NCBI RefSeq assembly: GCF_010894455.1
Contig: NZ_JAAIXY010000003.1
Coordinates: forward strand, 248,001-312,000
DNA: 64,000 nucleotides
Direction of reading: 5' to 3'
DNA from: Myxococcus eversor
Lineage (GTDB): Bacteria; Myxococcota; Myxococcia; Myxococcales; Myxococcaceae
The position numbers and the translations under genes are program-made. Below the pieces are notes generated by a model. The model was not told the DNA's origin, made no database searches, and saw nothing but the letters and a program-made list of their open reading frames with translations. Position 1 is the stretch's first letter; the number at the start of each line of letters is the position of its first letter. Shown piece after piece: positions 29,876-37,664 of this stretch.

Positions 29876-31602
29876 ACAAACTGGGAGTGCTCCTCGGGGC
29901 CGCCGCGCTTTTCGCCGCTCGCGACGCCTCGGCGGAAGCCCTGGTCCGCCGAGCGCTCGTGATTGCCCACAACGGCAGCGACGACCCGTCGTTGCCCGCG
30001 CTGCGTTTCGCGGACGATGACGGCGTGCTGTGGGCGGAGACCCTCCAGCGGTTGGGCGTGGAGACGACGCTGCTGGTGGACCCGGATGCCGCCACGCTCG
30101 CGGGCGCGCGGCCGGTGCTCGCGGGCGCGCGCCCTCCCACGCCCGACGAGGTGAAGCGCGAGGTGGCCCGCCTGCGCGCCGCCAGCCTGGCCGACGACGA
30201 AGCCGGCCGCGAGACGGACGTGCTCGTGGTGTACGTGGGCCACGGCAACACGGATGAAGCCGGCCGCGCCTACTTCACCCTGGCCGGAGGCCGGCTGGAC
30301 AAGGCGAGCCTCTACGCCGACGTGGTGGACCCGCTGGGCGCCGACTACGTGCACCTCATCGTCGACGCCTGCCGCGCCTCCGGCGTCGTGGGGAGCCGGG
30401 GCGGACAGACGGACACGGCGGTGCTGGCGGAGCTGCGCGGCATGCTCGCGCGCGAGCAACTGGCCACCCGGCCCACCGTGGGCGCTCTCTTCGCGGAGAG
30501 CGAGGACGGGGAGACGCACGAGTGGTCCCGCATCCGCGCGGGCGTCTTCAGCCACGTGGCGCGCTCGGGGCTCCTGGGCGCCGCGGACATCAACGGCGAC
30601 GGACAGGTGGAGTACAGCGAGCTGGGCGCGTTCGTCTCCGCGTCGCTGCAGGGCGTGAAGGGCCTGCCCGCGCGGCTGAGCATCCACGCCTTCGCGCCCA
30701 CCGGCGCGCCCCGCCGTCCCCTCGTCGGACAGGCCCCCAGCGGCCCCAGCCTCGCGCTGTCCACCGGCTTCGGGCACTCGCGCCTCTCCGTGGAGGACGC
30801 GGACGGGCGGCGCCTGGCGGACGTGCGGCGCTCCGAGGACCAGTACGTGATGCTGCGGCTGCCGGAGCGCGAGGTGTACTGGCTGCGCACGCCCACCAGC
30901 GAGGCCCGCGTCACGCTGGCGGAGCTGTCCCAGGACGTGCTGCCGGAGCTCAAGCCGCGCGAGCTGCAGGAGCGCGGTCCCGCCGAGGAAGCCCTGCGTC
31001 GCGGCCTGTTCGCCATGCCGCTCGACAAGGACTTCTATGACCAGTACGTGGCGGCCGCGGGGCTGGTGCCGGTGGATTTCTCCCGCGCGTTTCCTCCGGC
31101 CGCGGGCGGCGACTTCGTGTCCCGGCGGTTCGCGATATCCAGCCCCTCCCCCTGGCCGTCGTGGGAGGTGGGCCTCCTGGGTCACCAGGCCCCGCTGGGG
31201 CTGGGCTCGTTCTCCACCGGCCCGAGCCTCTCCTGGCGCAGCGACACCTGGCCTCACCTGTACTACGGCGCGCGCGCCTCCTACTCGCTGATGCCGGTGG
31301 CGTTCGAGGGCATCCGCACCCACCGCGCCACGGTGCAGGGGCTCTTGGGCCTGCGGGATGGGGTGCGCACGCCGCTGTTCCTGGAGGCGGGGCTCGGCTG
31401 GGGCGTGCTGGGCGTGACGTCGAAGGCCAGGCGCATGGGAGATCCGACGCTGCTGACGACGCACGCGGCGGCGGGCGTGGCGGGGCGGCTCTTCGGACTG
31501 AAGCTGAGACTGGCGGCCACGGTCGCCGCGGACCGCGTCACGCTGGACGGTGACGACCAGTGGGACCGGATGTTCGGCATCGAGCTGGGGCTGAGGCGCT
31601 GA
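29872..31602 (+). CDS. Secreted caspase-family protease with an EF-hand
   Basis: A 576-residue protein with a signal peptide (cleavage near ASA-EA, residue 22). The caspase-like domain follows (about 24-280): His124 in VVYVGHGNT and Cys167 in LIVDACRAS form the dyad. Inside the second part of this domain is a canonical EF-hand loop, DINGDGQVEYSE, at residues 239-250, with all calcium ligands (D1, N3, D5, E9, E12). The C-terminal half, from about residue 350, is beta-rich (VLGHQAPLGLGSF..., YYGARASYSLMPVAFEGI...) and resembles outer-membrane barrel strands. It is therefore probably periplasmic or outer-membrane and calcium-responsive. The ATG overlaps the anti-sigma-like stop. Peptidase specificity is unknown; secreted caspase-fold proteins are uncommon. 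Confidence 0.85.
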   Translation: MNKLGVLLGAAALFAARDASAEALVRRALVIAHNGSDDPSLPALRFADDDGVLWAETLQRLGVETTLLVDPDAATLAGARPVLAGARPPTPDEVKREVARLRAASLADDEAGRETDVLVVYVGHGNTDEAGRAYFTLAGGRLDKASLYADVVDPLGADYVHLIVDACRASGVVGSRGGQTDTAVLAELRGMLAREQLATRPTVGALFAESEDGETHEWSRIRAGVFSHVARSGLLGAADINGDGQVEYSELGAFVSASLQGVKGLPARLSIHAFAPTGAPRRPLVGQAPSGPSLALSTGFGHSRLSVEDADGRRLADVRRSEDQYVMLRLPEREVYWLRTPTSEARVTLAELSQDVLPELKPRELQERGPAEEALRRGLFAMPLDKDFYDQYVAAAGLVPVDFSRAFPPAAGGDFVSRRFAISSPSPWPSWEVGLLGHQAPLGLGSFSTGPSLSWRSDTWPHLYYGARASYSLMPVAFEGIRTHRATVQGLLGLRDGVRTPLFLEAGLGWGVLGVTSKARRMGDPTLLTTHAAAGVAGRLFGLKLRLAATVAADRVTLDGDDQWDRMFGIELGLRR

Positions 31603-31633
31603 CGGCGTCCGGACCAGGGGAAGAGCGCTCGTG

Positions 31634-33550
31634 ATGCGATGTCTCTGGATGACGCTGCTGGTGCTGGCCTCGGGCTGTGACGCCATCGACCTGGAGCTAT
31701 TCCAGCACAAGCCCCTGTCCCGCTTCGAGGCAGAGCCCCCCGGTGACATCTGTGAGCACGGTGGACGTCGCGTGCTCACGGGCCTGGACACGAACAGCGA
31801 CGGCGTCCTGGACGACACCGAGGTCCGCACCACCGACTACGACTGCAACCGGGCGCTGCCCGAGGTGCTGGTCGTCACGCGGACGCTCCTCCCGGGAACC
31901 ACGTGCCCGCTGGGCGGAGAGCTCGTCGAGGCGGGCCTGGACGTGAATGGCGACGGGGAGCTGGAGGCGGAGGAGGTCTCCCAGAGCGCCATCACCTGTC
32001 GGGAGTCCTCGACGGTGGTGTACCGGGTGAGTGACGTGGACTCGTATCCCCTGGCCTGTGACGAGGGGACCTCCCTCGTGGAGGCGGGGCCCGACCTGGA
32101 TGCCGACGGAGCGCTCGACGACTCGGAGCGCCGCGCACAGACCGCCGTCTGCGCGCCCGCGTCGACCGTCCGCGTGCGCCTGCAAATCGAGCCCCCCGGG
32201 GCCCGCTGCGCCTCCGGCGGCACGCGCCTCAACGTGGGCACCGACGCGAACGGCAACGGGACGCTCGAGGACTCCGAGGTGGCCACGCGCACCTACGTGT
32301 GCCTCTCGACGAACACGTTCACCGGCGACTACTTCCTGCGCGACGCGGTGGACCTGGAGGTGCTGCGCGCGTTCTCCCGAATCGAGGGCACGCTGAACAT
32401 CCAGGACACCGCGCTGCCTGAAATCGTCCTGCCCTCGCTCGTCGCGGTGGAGGGCCCGCTGTTCGTGGGGGGCAACACGGCCCTGACGCGCCTGGAGCTG
32501 GAAGGGCTGAGCTTCGTGGGCGGCGGCGTCAGCCTCTACACAAATCCAGAGCTGGTGACGCTGACGCTCGGAGGCCCGACGGAGCAGGACATCCTGTGGG
32601 TGGAGGGGGACTTCGAACTGCAGCAGAACCCCAAGCTCGCGAGTCTGGACGGAATGAAATCCGTGCAGCCCCGGGGCAACCTGTCCTTGTTCGACAACGA
32701 CTCGCTCACGGACCCGGGCTCGTGGCACCTGACGCAGCTGCCCGGCTCGCTCGACGTCATCGGCAACGAGCAGCTGACCCGGCTGCCCTTCCGGGCCCTG
32801 CTGCGCGTGGGAGGCTCCATCGCCATCAACGAGAACCCCGCGCTCGTGGGGCTGGAGTTGACTCGCCTGGAGACGGTGGGCAACACCGTCACCATCCACC
32901 GGAACGGCTCGCTGACCGACCTGACGGGCCTGCCCGTGCTCCGGACGATTCAAGAGGGTCTGTACGTGACGGACAACGACTCCCTGGTCTCCACGGCGGG
33001 GCTGGGCGAACTCACCACCGTGAGCTGGCTGCACGTCGCCGACAACGACGTCCTGGCGGCCTGCGACTTCCCTCGGCTGATGACCATCCCTGGCCGATTT
33101 GACCTGATGCGCAACAAGGCGCTGGCGCGCCTGGGGAGGTTCCCGTCCCTGGTCTACCTGCCGCGACTGACGCTCGCGCAGAACGACTCGCTGAACGACC
33201 CGTCGGGGTTGGACCGTCTCTCCAGCATGGAAGAACTCGAGGTGACGGGGAACGCGTCGCTCAGGAACATGGACGGGCTCAACCACCTCAGGACGCTGGC
33301 GAAGCTCAAGGTGGACTCCAATCCCGCGCTCGAGCGGCTCTCATTGGACGGCCTCCAGCGAGTGAACGAGACGCTGGAAATCATCGGGAACCCGGCGCTG
33401 CCCACCTGCATGGCCAACCTCTTCGCGAACCGGGTGTTCAACGGGATAACGAGAACCATCGAGGGCAACGACGACACTCCCACCTGCGCGCCCCCTCCCG
33501 ATGGGCTGACAGGATTGGACGCGTCGCCCGTTGAAGGACGCCTTCGATGA
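31634..33550 (+). CDS. Lipoprotein with D-x-N-x-D-G modules and L-domain/LRR-like repeats, paralogue 1
   Basis: A 638-residue lipoprotein (lipobox ASGC). Residues about 25-230 hold four modules of the form EPPG..C..GG..V..G.D.N.DG.LDD.EV, e.g. VLTGLDTNSDGVLDDTEV, GLDVNGDGELEAEEV, GPDLDADGALDDSE and GTDANGNGTLEDSE. Each resembles a calcium-binding loop. The second half is a series of about 10-12 short repeats (ISRIEGTLNIQDTALPEIVL, SLVAVEGPLFVGGNTALTRL) like receptor L-domain or LRR solenoids. The ATG at 31634 follows the GTG at 31631; either could serve. It starts 31 nt after the caspase gene. No enzymatic motif; a ligand-binding surface role is inferred. Confidence 0.8.
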   Translation: MRCLWMTLLVLASGCDAIDLELFQHKPLSRFEAEPPGDICEHGGRRVLTGLDTNSDGVLDDTEVRTTDYDCNRALPEVLVVTRTLLPGTTCPLGGELVEAGLDVNGDGELEAEEVSQSAITCRESSTVVYRVSDVDSYPLACDEGTSLVEAGPDLDADGALDDSERRAQTAVCAPASTVRVRLQIEPPGARCASGGTRLNVGTDANGNGTLEDSEVATRTYVCLSTNTFTGDYFLRDAVDLEVLRAFSRIEGTLNIQDTALPEIVLPSLVAVEGPLFVGGNTALTRLELEGLSFVGGGVSLYTNPELVTLTLGGPTEQDILWVEGDFELQQNPKLASLDGMKSVQPRGNLSLFDNDSLTDPGSWHLTQLPGSLDVIGNEQLTRLPFRALLRVGGSIAINENPALVGLELTRLETVGNTVTIHRNGSLTDLTGLPVLRTIQEGLYVTDNDSLVSTAGLGELTTVSWLHVADNDVLAACDFPRLMTIPGRFDLMRNKALARLGRFPSLVYLPRLTLAQNDSLNDPSGLDRLSSMEELEVTGNASLRNMDGLNHLRTLAKLKVDSNPALERLSLDGLQRVNETLEIIGNPALPTCMANLFANRVFNGITRTIEGNDDTPTCAPPPDGLTGLDASPVEGRLR

Positions 33551-35448
33551 GAGTGTTCTGGCTGCTGGCCCTGCTGCCCTGGGTCACGGGCTGTGAAGCG
33601 CTCCGCTTGAGAGAGCTGCTGAAGCAGTTCCCCCCGCTCTCGCGCACCGTCGTGGAGCCTCCGGGTGAGCGCTGTCCCCTGGGAGGACAGGTGGTGTTCG
33701 TGGGCATGGACACCAACACGAACGACGCGCTCGACGACGACGAGGTGACGAGCACCCAGGTCCACTGCTCCACCCTGCCCGAGCTGGTGGTCATCATGGA
33801 GCCGGTGCCCTTCGGGACACGCTGCCCGGGAGGCGGGCAAGTCACCCGCGCCGGTCGAGACACGGACGGCAACGGCGTCCTGGACGCGGAGGAGACTGAC
33901 CGCGAGGTGTACTCCTGCTGGAAGGTCACCGACGCGCCCATCCTCTCGCGCGTGCGCGTCCCCTCGCCGTCCCTCGTCGCCTGTCCCGAGCCCACCACGC
34001 ACATCCTCGTCGACGCGGGACCCGACGAGAACGGCGACAAGAACCTCGACGATGACGAGGTGAGGCTTACCCTCAGCACCTGCGCCCAGGAGCCGCTGCT
34101 GCGGGTGGAGCTGGACTGGGAGCCTCCCGGTGCCCGCTGCGCGGTGGGAGGTACTCGCGTCCTCGCGGGCATGGACCAGAACGCCGACAGGCAACTGGAC
34201 GCCCTGGAGGTCCTCATCTCCAACGTCCTCTGCGAGGACGGGCGCACCTTCGATGGCGACTTCCTGGTCCAGCGCGACACGGACCTCGCCGTGCTCCAGG
34301 GCATCAGCCGCATCCGAGGCAACCTCCTCTTCTTCAACGGAAGTCCGACCCTGGCGCAGGCGAAGCTGCCCTCGCTGGAGGTCGTCGACGGCGCCGTTGT
34401 CATCGAGAGCAATCCCTTCCTCACGCGGATGGAGGCGCCCGGGTTGCGCTTCGTCGGCGAGGGGCTGACGATTCGAGGCAACGATGCGCTGGAGACGCTG
34501 ACCGTCGGCGGAGGCGGAGCCGGATGGCTGTGGGTGTCCCGGGACCTGACCGTCGAAAACAACGCCCGGCTGAAGAGCCTGGACGGACTGCGGTCCGTCG
34601 TTCCTCGCCGCAATGTCCAGGTGAAGGGGAACGCCGCCCTCACCCATCCGCTCAATGGCCTGGGACTCCAGTCCATCGAGTTCCTTGAAGGGTCGCTGAG
34701 CATCTCCTCCAATGGCGCGCTGGAGAGGCTGCCCCTGGCCACCCTGGCGCGAGTGAACGAAGACGTGGTCATCGAGGACAACGCCAGCCTGGCGACACTC
34801 GTGGGGACGCGGCTGGAGTCCATTGGCGGAGGCCTGCTGGTACAGGGCAACCCCATGCTGCTGAACCTCGCGGGCCTGTCGTCACTCCAGGTCGTCTCCG
34901 GCAAGCTGCAGGTGAGGGAGAACGCGGGGATGGTCACCTCCTACGGCCTGTCCTCTCTCTGGCATGCCGGGAGCATCTTCTTCGCTCGCAACAACGCGAT
35001 GACGGTGTGGGGAGGAATGACCACCCTCCGGAGCGTGGAGACGGGCATCTCGGTGGACGCCAACGCGAAGCTGGAGACCATCGGCTCCATGACCTCACTC
35101 GTGAACGGGCCGTGGCTCGCGCTCTACGGCAATCCCAGGCTGACCGCGCTGCATGGGCTGGGGAACCTGGAGCAACTGCGAGGCTTCTCGGTCAACGACT
35201 GCGACTCGCTCACCACGCTGAACGAGCTGACGAAGCTGCGCACCATCGACACGCTGATGGTGGAGGACAACGCCCACCTGACCCAACTGGGCTTGGACCC
35301 GGTGCGACAGGTGTCCGGCTATCTGGCCGCCCGGAACAACCCGCGGCTTCCCACCTGCCAGATTCAGGCGTTCGCCGGACGGGTCTACACGGGCCGCCCG
35401 GACCTGCTCTTCGTGGAAGGCAACGACGACCAGGCTCCCTGTCCATGA
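33547..35448 (+). CDS. Lipoprotein with D-x-N-x-D-G modules and L-domain/LRR-like repeats, paralogue 2
   Basis: A 633-residue paralogue with the same order: lipobox VTGC, then EPPGERCPLGGQVVFVGMDT and three further modules (GRDTDGNGVLDAEE, GPDENGDKNLDDDE, GMDQNADRQLDALE), then the L-domain-like solenoid from about residue 245. Its start overlaps the stop of paralogue 1 by ATGA, so translation is coupled. The solenoid starts ISRIRGNLLFFNGSPTLAQ, closely like ISRIEGTLNIQ of paralogue 1, which shows duplication. The final module is a Cys-containing end (NNPRLPTCQ), also shared by the others. Confidence 0.8.
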   Translation: MRVFWLLALLPWVTGCEALRLRELLKQFPPLSRTVVEPPGERCPLGGQVVFVGMDTNTNDALDDDEVTSTQVHCSTLPELVVIMEPVPFGTRCPGGGQVTRAGRDTDGNGVLDAEETDREVYSCWKVTDAPILSRVRVPSPSLVACPEPTTHILVDAGPDENGDKNLDDDEVRLTLSTCAQEPLLRVELDWEPPGARCAVGGTRVLAGMDQNADRQLDALEVLISNVLCEDGRTFDGDFLVQRDTDLAVLQGISRIRGNLLFFNGSPTLAQAKLPSLEVVDGAVVIESNPFLTRMEAPGLRFVGEGLTIRGNDALETLTVGGGGAGWLWVSRDLTVENNARLKSLDGLRSVVPRRNVQVKGNAALTHPLNGLGLQSIEFLEGSLSISSNGALERLPLATLARVNEDVVIEDNASLATLVGTRLESIGGGLLVQGNPMLLNLAGLSSLQVVSGKLQVRENAGMVTSYGLSSLWHAGSIFFARNNAMTVWGGMTTLRSVETGISVDANAKLETIGSMTSLVNGPWLALYGNPRLTALHGLGNLEQLRGFSVNDCDSLTTLNELTKLRTIDTLMVEDNAHLTQLGLDPVRQVSGYLAARNNPRLPTCQIQAFAGRVYTGRPDLLFVEGNDDQAPCP

Positions 35449-35501
35449 GTCCGCGCGACGGGAGCAGCATGCGCGATGAGAAGCGACGAGGAGCACCTTC
35501 G

Positions 35502-37547
35502 ATGCGATGGACCTGGGCCGTACCGCTGCTCCTGCTCGGAGGCTGTGATGCGATTCGCATCGACGACTTCCTCGCGCCTCACGCGACGCTCACCCGCAAG
35601 GAGCCGGAGCCGCCCGGCGAGCACTGTGAGCATGGAGGTGAGGCGCTGCTCGCGGGGCCGGATGCGAATGACGACGGGCTCCTGTCCGACGACGAGGCGG
35701 CCAGCATCCAGTACTTCTGCGACAAGCGCCCCCCGCGCGTCGCGCAGCGCACGCGGGAGGAGCCGGTGGGCACGCGGTGCGAGCACGGCGGGCACGCGGT
35801 GGAGACGGGCATCGACTCGGATTGGGATGGCGTGCTCGACGACGCCGAGGTGACGGCCACCGAGTACGTCTGCGCCACGACCTTCCCCGGCGTGCTGGTG
35901 CGCACCAGGGCCGTGCTTCCGGGCGCGGCGTGTCCACTGGGCGGACAACTGACGCACGCGGGCAACGACACGAACCAGGACGGCATCCTGTCCGACGACG
36001 AAATCACCCGCGAGGTCTACGGTTGCCTGGAGCCCGAGACGGTGCTCACGCGAGTGGTGTTGCTCGGGACGCGAGGAGGCAGTGAGTGCGGCTCCACGGA
36101 CATCCATGCCGTGGAGTCGGGACCTGACCTGGACCGGGACGGCACCCTCGACGACGACGAGCTTCGCGCCGCGAGCCACATCTGCAACCCGCGGGTGCCC
36201 ATCCTGACACGCCAGCATGCGGAGGCGCCCGGTGTGAACTGCCCCGCTGGCGGCATGGCCGTGGCCTACGGCGGAGACGAGGACAAGAACGGGGTGCTGG
36301 AGGAGCTGGAGGTCCTGGCCCGGCATTACGTGTGTCGGTCCGCCGCCACCCATGACGGCCCCTACGAACTGCTCGACGCCACGGACGTCGCCGCGCTCCA
36401 GAACATCTCCCACATCCGGGGAGGTCTCATCATCTCCTCGCAGGTGGCCACGGAGGTGGTGCTTCCCGGGCTGGAGTTCGTGGAGGGCTCCGTGGACATC
36501 CACGACAACCCGCTGCTCGTGCGCGTGGCCATCCCCGGGCTTCGCTTCGTCCGGGATGACCTGCTCATCGCCCGCAACCCTCAACTGACCTCGTTGACGT
36601 TCGGCCCCGCCGCCTTCCCTCCGAGTCGCGAGGTCCCGGTGGGCCGGACCCTGAAGGTGGAGCGGAACGCCCAGTTGTTCTCCCTGGCCGGGACGAGCGC
36701 CCTCGCCCCTCGGCAGGGCCTTGAAATCACGGACAACGCCCTCCTCGACAGCGCGGGGAGCTTCACCTTCGTCCAGAGCATCACGGGCACGGTGCTCATC
36801 TCGGGCAATCCGGCGCTGAGAGACCTTCCACTGCCGCAGGTCACCTTCGTCGGGTCACTCTCCGTCGTCGACAACCCCTCGCTCCAGACGCTGGCCGGGC
36901 TGCGCAAGCTGCGGACCGCGCAAGCCAACGTCTCCCTCGTCCGCAACGAGGCGCTGGAGGACTCCGCCCTGCTGGAGAACCTGCAGACCGTCGGCAGCGA
37001 CTTCGAGGTGTCGGGAAACCCTCAGCTCAAGCGCCTGGAGCTGCCCAACCTCTCCCGGGTGGGGGGCTTCACCATCGAGGGCAACAGCAACCTGTCGGTC
37101 GTCGGCCCCATGCGGTCCTTGAGGGACGTGGGTTCGCACCTCCGCATCATCGGAAACGCGAGGCTGTTTCAAGTCACGGAGCTGAGCGCCCTGCAGAGCA
37201 TCCGCGGTGAGCTGGCCATCGCCAACAACCGCTCCCTGGTGGACCTGTCGGGCCTGGAGCGACTGACCGTCGTCAGCTACGTCTACGCGGATGGGAACAC
37301 GAACCTGCCGACCCTGGCGGGGCTGAAGGGGCTGCGCGAGGTGGACGGCTTGACGGTCCGGGACAATCCAAGCCTCACGGAGCTTCGGCTCGACTCGCTG
37401 GCCCAGGTCCGCGTCGGCTTCATGGTCACCGGCAACACGTGGCTTCCCTCGTGTCGGGCCAGGCGGCTCGCGGAGGCCGTCCACACGGGCGCCCTCGACG
37501 AGCGCGTCATCGAAAACAACGACGAAGCGGCCGCGTGCCCGCCGTAG
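35502..37547 (+). CDS. Lipoprotein with D-x-N-x-D-G modules and L-domain/LRR-like repeats, paralogue 3
   Basis: A 681-residue third paralogue: lipobox LGGC, five modules (e.g. GPDANDDGLLSDDE, GIDSDWDGVLDDAE, GNDTNQDGILSDDE), then the solenoid starting ISHIRGGLIISSQVATEVV. The start is uncertain: an ATG at 35445 would overlap the previous stop by ATGA, one at 35469 has GGAGC close by, and 35502 has GAGGAG with 8-nt spacing and gives the shortest signal peptide, like its paralogues (MRWTWAVPLLLLGGC). I use 35502. It ends the run of co-directional genes begun by the sigma factor. Function is inferred only from architecture. Confidence 0.8.
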   Translation: MRWTWAVPLLLLGGCDAIRIDDFLAPHATLTRKEPEPPGEHCEHGGEALLAGPDANDDGLLSDDEAASIQYFCDKRPPRVAQRTREEPVGTRCEHGGHAVETGIDSDWDGVLDDAEVTATEYVCATTFPGVLVRTRAVLPGAACPLGGQLTHAGNDTNQDGILSDDEITREVYGCLEPETVLTRVVLLGTRGGSECGSTDIHAVESGPDLDRDGTLDDDELRAASHICNPRVPILTRQHAEAPGVNCPAGGMAVAYGGDEDKNGVLEELEVLARHYVCRSAATHDGPYELLDATDVAALQNISHIRGGLIISSQVATEVVLPGLEFVEGSVDIHDNPLLVRVAIPGLRFVRDDLLIARNPQLTSLTFGPAAFPPSREVPVGRTLKVERNAQLFSLAGTSALAPRQGLEITDNALLDSAGSFTFVQSITGTVLISGNPALRDLPLPQVTFVGSLSVVDNPSLQTLAGLRKLRTAQANVSLVRNEALEDSALLENLQTVGSDFEVSGNPQLKRLELPNLSRVGGFTIEGNSNLSVVGPMRSLRDVGSHLRIIGNARLFQVTELSALQSIRGELAIANNRSLVDLSGLERLTVVSYVYADGNTNLPTLAGLKGLREVDGLTVRDNPSLTELRLDSLAQVRVGFMVTGNTWLPSCRARRLAEAVHTGALDERVIENNDEAAACPP

Positions 37548-37637
37548 TCCACCTCACGGGCGCTCGCTGACGCCCGGGCTCCGAGCAGTCCACATAGGCC
37601 CCGTCCCCTCGCCTGGAGAACCTGACCGCGCCGGTGC

Positions 37638-37661
37638 GTTCTCTCCCAAGGGGGAGCGAAC
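37638..37661 (+). promoter_or_regulatory. Hairpin that can hide the ribosome-binding site of the RR-flavoprotein gene
   Basis: CTCCC (37643-37647) pairs with GGGAG (37652-37656), and the outer GTTC (37638-37641) pairs with GAAC (37658-37661). The Shine-Dalgarno run (GGGGGAG) is in the right arm, about 8 nt before the ATG at 37665. Opening of the stem could control translation. Confidence 0.35.
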
Positions 37662-37664
37662 CGC

